A stretch of 32,032 nucleotides of DNA, from positions 1 through 32,032 of the forward strand of contig CANONN010000041.1 of NCBI GenBank assembly GCA_947567625.1, read 5' to 3'. Positions 25,001 to 31,949 of this stretch are shown here, piece by piece. This DNA is from an uncultured Roseburia sp. GTDB lineage: Bacteria > Bacillota > Clostridia > Lachnospirales > Lachnospiraceae. Made by a program: the position numbers and the translations under genes. The notes below the pieces were generated by a model. It saw only the letters and a program-made list of their open reading frames with translations. It was not told where the DNA came from and ran no database searches. Each line of letters begins with the position of its first letter. Position 1 is the stretch's first letter.

Positions 25001-26521
25001 GGCGTTGTCGCCTACTGTGCTTCCCATCCGCTGCAATATCAATGGGAAAGATGCGTTTCCTCTGCCGGCGAATATGAGCGGATTGAGGGCGCGGATGAAG
25101 CTGTCTGTCGTTTCCCGATAGAAACACAGGATGTATACGGTGCGTACCGCTGTGCGGTTCGCTGTGAGAAAGACGACAGAACTCTCTATGCATACTACAA
25201 TCTCATAGAGTCGGACGGCCGGGATGACCCGACGGACACACAGACACCAGGAAATACGGAGAAACCGGGCAGTACGGAGAGGCCGGGAGCGACAGAGAAA
25301 CCGGGCAGTACAGAACGGCCGACGGACACGCAGGCACCAGGAAATACGGAGAGGCCGGGAGCGACAGAGACGCCAGATGATACAGAGAGGCCGGGAGCGA
25401 CGGAAATACCGGGCAGTACAGAGCGGCCGACGGACACGCAGACACCAGGCAGCACGGAGAGGCCGGGAGCGACAGAGACACCGGGAAATACGGAGAGACC
25501 GGGAGCGACAGAAACGCCGGGAAATACGGAGGGGCCGGGAACAACAGAAAAGCCCGGTGACACACAGCAGCCCTCAGATACGGAAGATACCCAGTCTCCG
25601 TCCGACAGCCAGAATCCGGGAGATGTGATGGGCCCGTCCAATCCAGGGGATGTGTCTGACAGCCAGAATCCGGGAGGTTCGGCAGGCCCGTCCAATCCAG
25701 GCAATACGGATGGCACGCAGGCTCCGTCCAATACGGAACAACCGTCCGCATCCGACAGCCAGACCCCGCCGGATACGTCTCTGATACCGGCGACGGCCAT
25801 CTATCTTATACCGGACAAAAGCTTGATAAAAGGGACATCATGCCAGCTGTCCGTGACTTTGGCGCCGGCCAAAGCGAATGAACGGGTGAGTTTTCTATCC
25901 AGCGACCGCAAAATTGCGAGTGTCGATGAAGCGGGCCGTGTAACGGCCGTCGCGGTGGGAACCGCCAAAATCACGGCGCAGACGCAGAGCGGCAAAAAAG
26001 CCGTATGTACCGTCAAAGTGGTTGAGAAGGCAGGGAAGGCAAAGCGGATTCAGCTAAACAAGCGCAAGGCGGATATGCATGTCGGAGACATGATGCAGCT
26101 GAAAGCGTCCCTGGCGCCTGTCGGCAGTACAGATGATCTGAAGTGGAGCAGCACCAACCGCAAGATTGCATCGGTCGACAGCAACGGCGTCGTGACGGCC
26201 AAGAAAGCCGGCAAGACTAAGATCAAAGTTAAGACAAAGAGCGGCAAATCTGCCGTCTGTACGGTCACGGTAAAACAGATTGCCAAGTCGGTCCGCTTAA
26301 ACAAGAGTGCGGTGACCGTCAAAGTGGGAAAGCGTATACAGCTGAAAGCGGTGATGAAGCCTGCCAAATCGTCGGATCGCCTGAAATGGAGCTCGTCGGA
26401 TAAAAAAATTGCGAAAGTCGATAAAAAGGGCAGAGTGACAGGTATAAAGAAAGGGAGAGCCACGATCACGGTTAAGACATCCGGCGGAAAGTCGGCGAAG
26501 TGTAAGGTTACGGTAAAATAA
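22079..26521 (+). CDS. Giant secreted surface protein: Ig-like domains, hexapeptide stalk, three Big_2 domains
   Basis: A 1480-residue exported protein. The signal peptide spans about residues 15-38 (K-K-A-M-A-A-L-L-C-G-C-M-L-A-G, cleavage near A-F-A-A-D). Residues 50-1040 hold about eight to ten immunoglobulin-like domains, each with Y-x-W and the D-x-G-x-Y-x-C pattern. A stalk (about 1049-1238) repeats T-E-x-P-G-x. The end (about 1240-1480) holds three Big_2 domains with W-S-S-S/T-x-x-K-I-A-x-V-D and a strongly basic C terminus. No LPXTG or membrane anchor is seen, so it may bind the wall by charge. The ATG at 22079 follows AGAGG. It is likely an adhesin or binding protein, but no ligand is evident. 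Confidence 0.88.
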   Translation: MKQSGTGNRGSCIKKAMAALLCGCMLAGSAEVSAFAADARSAARMPGAGDDMMLTGAYTEQDIELEEQQPFGAYALSETHFFRRPGKSVTMKVYGWSTEGTLEYLWYSPAGCELTEESDTLRVDDLASGEESDFGEYRCVVTDGRHTETLRFQVDMETMLAVDYDSVIEKQCYVGEPVGLSVAARDYSVPAKEITYQWYRGKERLVGQTAAQLDILHTGSVGATVAYSCMVSSGDTSVTKEFQVTTKENRFTAVIESNEKQGADGDLYYYLCGSTHTWTARIADGNPYAQYTYKWYKITEWNKTPIEEAAGNTCPIKVDDDESWCVKYACEVSDGTNKVTAAGYVEPLEEEASAYLNRGYAKLGGEAKIPAEITFASDIDPASIRYQWFKESTDGGEDRLLSGQNTATLSLSNVRQEDYGDYYCLSTWGDGQQYKAFKELCPYRYTLWQSARAGCSGLDVTYRVGSGIMEEADVLDPDSGVAYQWYDKDTNNNITPIAGATGRELVVTATKQNCYHTYYCEVTKDGQTYCSDESDDITLKDADYAGFVIRGDDPVIYYNRKYWEPITLTPYLATFANTPELEIKWYKKIPGPDNGGFTTEWQELDHTDATYELTPEELEQSEEVYRVVVKSRTGGISTYTTNFYLRQEETLASKTTTKLDADGMLRAEPGAEVTLAVEASSKLPAGGGSYAKPTYLWKKAVTNENGETEYVKIGGTQPSHVISGLTEEDCGTYLCEVTDANETHTYLFPVALYDFVNERPERTVSVYPGEEEVFLKADVSYGYRTASLIYQWAKQAYDENGETVWIPVVGENQRTLVLPKITVDNIGNYRCTVSAGDKSTQVDFHVTFEGRFAINGRAEDIYTTSAAAGDTVRMVVEADVPVIKQVSYQWMRGAAEAGGAPTPIAGATALVYRVKLEDASDFGTYICRITVNEVSYDLVAQIMDSDAGVLTVKAAGSATERRNISCAMGETAELGVVAYCASHPLQYQWERCVSSAGEYERIEGADEAVCRFPIETQDVYGAYRCAVRCEKDDRTLYAYYNLIESDGRDDPTDTQTPGNTEKPGSTERPGATEKPGSTERPTDTQAPGNTERPGATETPDDTERPGATEIPGSTERPTDTQTPGSTERPGATETPGNTERPGATETPGNTEGPGTTEKPGDTQQPSDTEDTQSPSDSQNPGDVMGPSNPGDVSDSQNPGGSAGPSNPGNTDGTQAPSNTEQPSASDSQTPPDTSLIPATAIYLIPDKSLIKGTSCQLSVTLAPAKANERVSFLSSDRKIASVDEAGRVTAVAVGTAKITAQTQSGKKAVCTVKVVEKAGKAKRIQLNKRKADMHVGDMMQLKASLAPVGSTDDLKWSSTNRKIASVDSNGVVTAKKAGKTKIKVKTKSGKSAVCTVTVKQIAKSVRLNKSAVTVKVGKRIQLKAVMKPAKSSDRLKWSSSDKKIAKVDKKGRVTGIKKGRATITVKTSGGKSAKCKVTVK
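25225..25790 (+). repeat. 18-bp-type tandem repeats coding a Thr/Glu/Pro/Gly stalk
   Basis: Coding repeats of six residues, T-E-R-P-G-A, T-E-K-P-G-S, T-E-T-P-G-N, interrupted by T-D-T-Q-T-P-G units, occupy about 570 bases. The later third is looser (S-D-S-Q-N-P-G and G-P-S-N-P-G). Near-identical neighbouring units suggest slippage-driven length change. Confidence 0.85.
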
Positions 26522-26540
26522 ACAGGAGTTAATAGATAGG

Positions 26541-26598
26541 AGCGGCGGTTTTGCACAGTCAAAACCGCCGCTTCTGCAGTGCGCCCGGTAGGGGCGCA
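26541..26598. terminator. Convergent terminator hairpins between the surface protein and the phage-like element
   Basis: AGCGGCGGTTTT (26541-26552) pairs perfectly with AAAACCGCCGCT (26561-26572). A second small hairpin, TGCGCCC with GGGCGCA, follows at 26580-26598. They lie between converging genes. No long T tract follows, so termination strength is uncertain. Confidence 0.65.
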
Positions 26599-26607
26599 AT
26601 CTAATCT

Positions 26608-27066
26608 TTAGACCAGTTCGAGCACGGCGACCGATGGTTCAAATATAATACAGTATTGATCAAGCGTCGTGTAAGTGCCGTATTTGCTTTTGTAATAGGA
26701 TAAGGTATCATTTAAAAACCCGACCGTCACACCGAGATACTCCGCCGATTCGGCAAGACTCTGGCAGTTGTGTCGATAAGCATCCACGATTCCCGTGAGC
26801 CCGACGAGCCTGTCGTAGGCGAGAATCCTTCCGCGCATTTCCAGCTTGCGGTTGACGGTGTTCGTCTGGTCGAGAATTGTTCCGACGGCAGTATAATAAT
26901 GGCCGAGCTCTTCGGCGAGAACACACTTTTTCTGAGTTTCTGTCAAGTCTTGTTTGATGGCGATTTTATTGCCTTTGATACGGCCTTTGTGCGCCCTCAG
27001 GGGCTTTTCTTTGGTGATAAGGTTGTTTCCGTCGGCTTCCATTAATAATTCGTCGTAAGTAATCAA
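26608..27066 (-). CDS. ImmA/IrrE-family metallopeptidase-like protein
   Basis: A 152-residue protein with the ImmA/IrrE pattern V-L-A-E-E-L-G-H-Y-Y-T-A-V-G, in which such peptidases normally carry H-E-x-x-H. Here the first His is Glu, although the Glu-x-x-His remainder is intact; clostridial phage members of this family often show this variation as I recall. ImmA cleaves the partner phage or ICE repressor during DNA damage to trigger induction. It lies 63 bases after the XRE repressor gene in the same direction, the usual ImmR-ImmA arrangement. It may therefore be the antirepressor protease for the repressor at 27130-27558. Confidence 0.8.
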   Translation of the reverse strand: MITYDELLMEADGNNLITKEKPLRAHKGRIKGNKIAIKQDLTETQKKCVLAEELGHYYTAVGTILDQTNTVNRKLEMRGRILAYDRLVGLTGIVDAYRHNCQSLAESAEYLGVTVGFLNDTLSYYKSKYGTYTTLDQYCIIFEPSVAVLELV

Positions 27067-27129
27067 TCGATTGCTCCTCTCCCCAACGTTTTTTTATATT
27101 ATAGCAGATCATATGTCCAATAAAACGGA

Positions 27130-27558
27130 CTAAAAATTTTCATCATCCATAAGTTCTTCGTCAAATTGACGGTCTTCTTCCAAGGCGCCAGGGATGGCGT
27201 GAGCCGCATTGACATAGGATGTGCCGTCTTTTACATACTGTAAAAGCCCGGTAAGCTCTCCGACACGCTTGGTGGCTTCGTGCTTGCCCATATCGTTTAA
27301 CATTTCATAGTATTCCATAATCAAAAGAACGTCTTTTTCGGATTGCCCAGGCTCTTCCTCCCAGCCCATCAGATATTTTTCGGATGTTTGCAGGTACTTG
27401 GCGATACGTGAAACAAGATTGGCAGGAAACTTTTCGATCGAGCCGTTTTCGTACCGAAATATCGTAGATCTGGAAACGCCCAGATGTTCTGCGAGCATAT
27501 CGGCGCTGATGCCGAGCTGCTTTCTTCTTTCCTGAATTCTTTTACCGGTGACAGACAT
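27130..27558 (-). CDS. XRE-family (cI-like) repressor
   Basis: A 142-residue regulator. The helix-turn-helix occupies about residues 5-60 (R-I-Q-E-R-R-K-Q-L-G-I-S-A-D-M-L-A-E-H-L-G and S-R-S-T-I-F-R-Y-E-N-G). The rest is acidic and lacks a LexA-type autoprotease site, so inactivation may depend on the ImmA-like protein downstream. The ATG at 27558 is chosen because AGGAG lies seven bases upstream. The control region upstream carries four near-identical operators, one inside its own putative promoter and two around the divergent promoter. It probably represses both itself and the polymerase-like operon. Confidence 0.88.
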   Translation of the reverse strand: MSVTGKRIQERRKQLGISADMLAEHLGVSRSTIFRYENGSIEKFPANLVSRIAKYLQTSEKYLMGWEEEPGQSEKDVLLIMEYYEMLNDMGKHEATKRVGELTGLLQYVKDGTSYVNAAHAIPGALEEDRQFDEELMDDENF

Positions 27559-27694
27559 ATTGCGCTCCTTCCCAGAGAATTGTTCTAAGATTACAAGACG
27601 CATCCCGCGATGGGGAGGGCCGGAACAATTCTGATTGGCATGTTAAATTGTTTAGATGATACGGACGTCACAAGAAACTTTCGTCTTCTGCTAC

Positions 27695-27723
27695 ACTATA
27701 TCACATGCAGCGCAAAAATGCAA
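27695..27723 (-). promoter_or_regulatory. Leftward promoter of the XRE repressor, overlapping operator 1
   Basis: On the minus strand TTGCAT (27718-27723) and TATAGT (27695-27700) are separated by 17 bases. Operator 1 (27710-27723) covers the -35 and part of the spacer, as expected for autorepression. Confidence 0.6.
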
Positions 27724-27828
27724 CATAATTTCGCAAAAATGCGACTTTTGTATTGACATGTCATATGATCTGCGGTATGATAAATGCACAAAGTCGCAAA
27801 AATGCAACGAAGCGGCGCAAAAATGCGA
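27710..27828. promoter_or_regulatory. Four 14-bp operators for the XRE repressor
   Basis: Copies of TCGCA-AAAA-TGCGA lie at 27710-27723 (GCGCAAAAATGCAA), 27731-27744 (TCGCAAAAATGCGA, perfectly symmetric arms), 27794-27807 (TCGCAAAAATGCAA) and 27815-27828 (GCGCAAAAATGCGA). Start-to-start distances are 21, 63 and 21 bases, all multiples of 21, so the sites face the same side of the helix. Two flank the leftward promoter, and two lie at or just after the rightward start point. The region contains no coding sequence. Confidence 0.82.
27753..27781 (+). promoter_or_regulatory. Rightward promoter of the polymerase-like operon
   Basis: A perfect TTGACA (27753-27758) and TATGAT (27776-27781) are 17 bases apart, between operators 2 and 3. 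Operator 3 begins about six bases after the expected start, so bound repressor would block the promoter. The leader to the first gene is about 148 bases. Confidence 0.8.
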
Positions 27829-27935
27829 TATTGCTCTCAAATGAACGGCTTGGAGCAAGAAAGAAGCAAACGAATCGGGCGGTCTTTCCGGAAAGAGATT
27901 AAAGATCGTCAAGCGGGAGAAAGGCAGGTTTTGAT

Positions 27936-30800
27936 ATGAATCAAAAAAGAAATTGTATCTATATACCGACGATCGACGCCAAAGATCTTTATTTGGCAAA
28001 TTGCTTCAAAGACCGGACGAAGAGCAGAATTGGTTATCAACTGCTCACAAAGTCCGGCAGTATCAGTTACAGACGTTTTATCAGTGCGCTCGATTTTAGT
28101 CTCGACAGCGAAAAAATACGGGAAATCGCCGCCCAGGTATACGGGAAAAATGATATTTTCTCATTTTATGACCAGGGAAAAGAGTACAGCGATAAGGTGA
28201 TCAATGTCACCTTTCAGTACAGTAGCAGGACGTTTAATAAAATGGAAAAAAACACTTATATCAGGGAGGGCTATCAGCCCAAGGGGTTGATATTTGAGGA
28301 CAATATCGCCTTAGACGGCGATACGATCGCCGGGATTATTGTATCGACGCCCACAAAGCGCCGGACAAAAAGAGAGCTGCCCAACGGGTTTGACTTTGGA
28401 AAAGATGAGGATGGCAATTATGTGTACACGGTCGGTACGCTCGATATCACCCGTTCCAGGAAAGACCTGCGCGATGATCTGTACAAGAATGGTTTCAACT
28501 GTAACGGTCATCATTATGTGAGGTATAAGCGCACCGCCGGCTCGGCCCGCGTGGGAAAATGCTTATTTGTGGAGGAGCGCCTCTATCCGCAGCTGCACGC
28601 CTGGGAGATGTGCGGTCTGCCAATCGGGGAGGGGGACAATGTCGATCTGGCCGCGCTTGAGTCCTACCTCTCGCTGTCGGCCAGCAGTGCGATCGACATG
28701 CTGCACATCGATCCCAAGAGCATACTGATTATACCCGACTGCGAGAGCAGATTTATGGAGGATTCCGTTATCGTCGAGATGGACGGCGATAAGAGAATGA
28801 CCGCCAGGGAGGGGCAGGCCGAGATCACCAATTCGCTGTTTGACGGACAGTCGCTGATCGATCAGAGCGTCATGGGCAATTATGCACACTGCGGTATGGT
28901 CCTGCTGCGCAACCGCTTTTTTAAATCGTGTTGCTTCAACACCAATCTTTTACAATGGTTCCGGGAGCAGAAGATCACGGAGTTGTCTCAGCTCCACCGC
29001 GATGCGGTGACGCTTGCCGAAAAAATAGAGGATATCAAGCTTGTCACTACGCCGAGCAGTATTAAATATATGAAATTTGCCTCACCGCAGCAGTGGCTGC
29101 GTCATATTGACGCTTTGTTTAGTGTCGTCAAGCACGAAAAAAAGACGCACTTTTTTGACGGCAGGATGGTACAGGCCCACTACCAGCTGCTCAATACGCT
29201 GCAGCTTTCACCGGAGGAAGTCAGCCGCCTGCTCGAGCCGTCACTTCGCTATGTCAATTTGTTGAATACGGATACCGATGTGCTCAAATATCATGTCAAG
29301 TGCAACGGATTTGATTCGCCGGACGGGATTTCCAATGTGTTTCTGAGCAAATCGGACATGATCTATACCATGATGAACATATCAGACACGTTTTATCGCA
29401 CCAGGTATTTTTATGATTTCAAAAAGGAGACATGCAAGGCGTATCTCAATCATCTCAAGAAAGGGCATATCTTGATAAACGGCAACTACTCCGTTTTGTT
29501 TGGCAATCCCTACGAGATGCTGCTGCACACCGTCGGGCGGTTTGACAGCGCTTCGGGGCAGACTTCGCTTCCGCCGGGGCATATCCATACACACAGATAT
29601 CCATACGGGAAAAAGCTTTTGGGATGCCGCAGCCCGCATATATCGACGTCAAATGTGCTGATTTCCACCAATATGGAACATGCGCTGATCGACCGCTATT
29701 TCAATCTGACGGAGGAAATCGTCTGCCTCAATGCGGTCAATGAAAATATTTTGGAGAGGCTCAGCGGTGCCGACTATGATTCCGATCAGATGATTTTGAC
29801 GGACAATGAAATATTGGTCGGCGCGGCCCTGAAAAATTATGCATATTTTAAGGTGCCGGCTAACCGGGTAGCGGCGAGAAAGTCGCAAAGATCTTATACC
29901 AACACGGACAAATCCGATCTGGATTATCACACGAGCGAAAACAAGATCGGGGAGATTGTGAATCTCTCCCAGGAGCTGAACACGCTGATGTGGGACCGCA
30001 TCAATCAAAGCGGGTTTGACTGGAACGGCGGATGCCAGGCAATCCGGGAGCTCTACCATGACATCTGTATACTCAATGTCTTAAGCTGTATCGAGATTGA
30101 CAAGGCGAAGAAAGAGTTTGATATTTCTTCGAGCAGGGAGCTTAAGGAGATCAAGGAGAGATGGATGAGACGCACGAGAGACGATAAGGTGATGAAACCG
30201 GCGTTTCTTGGCTATATCGCGCAGACCAAAGGATATCAGAACACGGAGAAAAAGCAGTATGATTACCATCGCACGACCATGGATTACCTGTTGAAGGAAA
30301 TCCGGCAATACCGTTCCCATAAGACGGAGGCCAGACGATTTGCGCCGCTTTCGGAATGTTTCCGCTTTCCTGATTTTCGCGCCAATTCGGTCAACAAAAA
30401 ACAGCTCTACAAAATCATTGACATGTGCGAAGCCACGGTATCGGCGATCAATGCCGTGTGGGCCGCCGAGTATTACACGTTGGAGGAAAAATATCTGTTT
30501 GCGCAGCAGTACCGGGACGATCTGTCCGCCGGGATTGAAAAAATGAAAATCAACAAGCATACTTTGTTTACCCTGCTGACCTATACCGACAAGAAAAAGT
30601 ACACCCACATTGCAAAATTGCTGTTTTCCGTGCTTTTTCACTATAAGAATGAAATGCTCATTGAAATTATGTCTGCTTTAAATGAGACAAGCTCGTACAT
30701 AAAGGAAGCAAAGGACGGAGAAATCGACTTGTACGGGATAACATTTGCGCGTTATGAAAAGAAAGGGATTTATCGCACCAAAGCCGGGGAGGCGATGTGA
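27936..30800 (+). CDS. Putative single-chain two-barrel RNA polymerase (RdRP/YonO-like)
   Basis: A 954-residue protein with no signal peptide or membrane span. Residues 607-620 contain S-G-A-D-Y-D-S-D-Q-M, with D613, D615 and D617 in the positions of the metal-binding D-x-D-G-D of multisubunit RNAP beta-prime (N-A-D-F-D-G-D-Q-M) and cellular RNA-dependent RNA polymerases. Before it lie G-C-R-S-P-H-I-S-T-S-N-V at 563-574, like the R-N-P-C-x-H-P-G-D block, and V-C-L-N-A-V-N-E-N-I at 596-605. After it lie K-I-G-E-I-V-N at 670-676 and E-I-D-K-A-K at 720-725, like G-x-I-x-N and A-V-D-F-x-K in RdRPs. The motif order is therefore preserved. It is the first gene of an operon under a repressed promoter. 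Whether the template is DNA or RNA is unknown. Confidence 0.7.
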   Translation: MNQKRNCIYIPTIDAKDLYLANCFKDRTKSRIGYQLLTKSGSISYRRFISALDFSLDSEKIREIAAQVYGKNDIFSFYDQGKEYSDKVINVTFQYSSRTFNKMEKNTYIREGYQPKGLIFEDNIALDGDTIAGIIVSTPTKRRTKRELPNGFDFGKDEDGNYVYTVGTLDITRSRKDLRDDLYKNGFNCNGHHYVRYKRTAGSARVGKCLFVEERLYPQLHAWEMCGLPIGEGDNVDLAALESYLSLSASSAIDMLHIDPKSILIIPDCESRFMEDSVIVEMDGDKRMTAREGQAEITNSLFDGQSLIDQSVMGNYAHCGMVLLRNRFFKSCCFNTNLLQWFREQKITELSQLHRDAVTLAEKIEDIKLVTTPSSIKYMKFASPQQWLRHIDALFSVVKHEKKTHFFDGRMVQAHYQLLNTLQLSPEEVSRLLEPSLRYVNLLNTDTDVLKYHVKCNGFDSPDGISNVFLSKSDMIYTMMNISDTFYRTRYFYDFKKETCKAYLNHLKKGHILINGNYSVLFGNPYEMLLHTVGRFDSASGQTSLPPGHIHTHRYPYGKKLLGCRSPHISTSNVLISTNMEHALIDRYFNLTEEIVCLNAVNENILERLSGADYDSDQMILTDNEILVGAALKNYAYFKVPANRVAARKSQRSYTNTDKSDLDYHTSENKIGEIVNLSQELNTLMWDRINQSGFDWNGGCQAIRELYHDICILNVLSCIEIDKAKKEFDISSSRELKEIKERWMRRTRDDKVMKPAFLGYIAQTKGYQNTEKKQYDYHRTTMDYLLKEIRQYRSHKTEARRFAPLSECFRFPDFRANSVNKKQLYKIIDMCEATVSAINAVWAAEYYTLEEKYLFAQQYRDDLSAGIEKMKINKHTLFTLLTYTDKKKYTHIAKLLFSVLFHYKNEMLIEIMSALNETSSYIKEAKDGEIDLYGITFARYEKKGIYRTKAGEAM

Positions 30801-30832
30801 GCCGGCAAAAAGTTGAGAGGAGGGAGAAAGGA

Positions 30833-31165
30833 TTGAATAAAAGAGAATTTGTCAGAGAGATTGCAAGGAGAAGCGGTGTCAGTGAATATGCGGTCAGTGA
30901 AATCTATAACGTATCCAGCGAATTGATTGCCGAAACGCTGATACAGGAAGATCATGTGGAACTGCCCAAGCTCGGCGTGTTTGCGCTTCACACGAAAATG
31001 GCCAAAAATCTTTTTGGCGAGAAGAAAAATCAGACAGGGCTGTGCATCTATCCGTCTTTTAGAATTTGCGAAAGATTAAAGGGACGCATCAAAGACGGGT
31101 GCAGATATCAAAAAGCATTGGATTCGAGAGAAAGGAAGAACGTCTATGAAACTGAGTTATTTTGA
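30833..31165 (+). CDS. HU/IHF-like DNA-binding protein with a C-terminal extension
   Basis: A 110-residue protein that follows the HU plan: N-K-R-E-F-V-R-E-I-A-R-R-S-G, a helical stretch, then D-H-V-E-L-P-K-L-G-V-F-A-L-H, corresponding to G-D-x-V-x-L-x-G-F-G-T-F. The beta arm N-x-x-T-G-L-C-I-Y-P-S-F-R and a helix R-L-K-G-R-I-K-D follow. It ends with a basic tail absent from housekeeping HU. TTG 30833 is preferred because it gives a standard HU start with AGGAGGG upstream; a GTG at 30797, overlapping the polymerase stop, is an alternative. Its end overlaps the next gene by 20 bases. It could bend DNA at element promoters. Confidence 0.75.
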   Translation: MNKREFVREIARRSGVSEYAVSEIYNVSSELIAETLIQEDHVELPKLGVFALHTKMAKNLFGEKKNQTGLCIYPSFRICERLKGRIKDGCRYQKALDSRERKNVYETELF

Positions 31166-31898
31166 GCTGTTATCATCGGAGCCGGTGCGGATACCGGAAA
31201 TAGGGGGAATTGTCTGCCCGACCCTGCGGCAGATTGCTGCGCTCGGTCATTTTACCTATCAATATTACCTGGCAGTCTTGTCGATGGACACGAAAGGCTG
31301 TCTTGACATGCTTGGAAAAGGGAAGTTATGGGAGTCATTGGCGGAGGAAGAGAAATGCCGTATCAATGTTTTTGATTTGTTCCTCATGGAGGAGAATGCG
31401 ATCGCATTGTTGCAGAATGTTTTAAACTTTTTTATCCGGGAGAGAGTAGAATATTCTGCACAGCACAAAGGATTTCTTGTGACGGATGATGCGCCCGTCG
31501 GGTTGATTACCGGCGCGGTCTACCCGCAGGTGTGCGAGTTAATCTGCCAGCGCTGCGGCGTCAGCGGCAGAAAGGAGGAGGATTTGTCCAAGGCAAAGGA
31601 TAAAAAAGCGTTGGAGATTATCAGGAAACTCCAGAAAGGGCGGGCCGAGAGAGCCAAACATGCGACGCCGGATGCGAATATGGAGCTTGGCAATATCATA
31701 TCCGCCGTGGCGAACAGAAGCTATGCCCTCAACATGCAAAATATCTGGGATTTAACGGTTTTTCAGCTCTGGGACAGCTTTTACCGGCTGTACCATAATA
31801 CGGTTTTCGATATTCAGTCTATGAGCGTCGCAGCGTGGGGCAGCAAAGATCATAACTTTGACGCCGCCGCATGGTACAAAATGCGGGAACAAGTGTAA
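31146..31898 (+). CDS. Unknown protein of the phage-like element (possible tail assembly protein)
   Basis: A 250-residue protein with no recognised domain. It starts inside the HU-like gene (20-base overlap), so translation is coupled. The sequence opens K-L-S-Y-F-E-L-L-S-S-E-P-V-R-I-P-E-I-G, is mainly helical, has an acid/basic stretch near residues 145-165, and ends in a conserved-looking block (L-N-M-Q-N-I-W-D-L-T-V-F-Q-L-W-D-S-F). This size, position and closing block recall tail assembly chaperones that precede tail genes in phages, but I cannot confirm it. The following gene looks tail-like, which adds modest support. Confidence 0.55.
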   Translation: MKLSYFELLSSEPVRIPEIGGIVCPTLRQIAALGHFTYQYYLAVLSMDTKGCLDMLGKGKLWESLAEEEKCRINVFDLFLMEENAIALLQNVLNFFIRERVEYSAQHKGFLVTDDAPVGLITGAVYPQVCELICQRCGVSGRKEEDLSKAKDKKALEIIRKLQKGRAERAKHATPDANMELGNIISAVANRSYALNMQNIWDLTVFQLWDSFYRLYHNTVFDIQSMSVAAWGSKDHNFDAAAWYKMREQV

Positions 31899-31949
31899 AT
31901 ATAGCACAAATTTCAGATGCGCAGAAAGACGCGCAGGAAAGGAGAAAAA

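Noticed and set aside
25195-25800. A 201-codon minus-strand frame with regular Val/Ser/Pro/Gly repeats
   Set aside because: It is the antisense of the hexapeptide stalk; the repeat forces several frames open and there is no ribosome-binding site.
27710-27828. A short CRISPR-like array (four repeats)
   Set aside because: The repeats are only 14 bp, the gaps are 7 to 49 bases, and no cas gene is near; they fit repressor operators.
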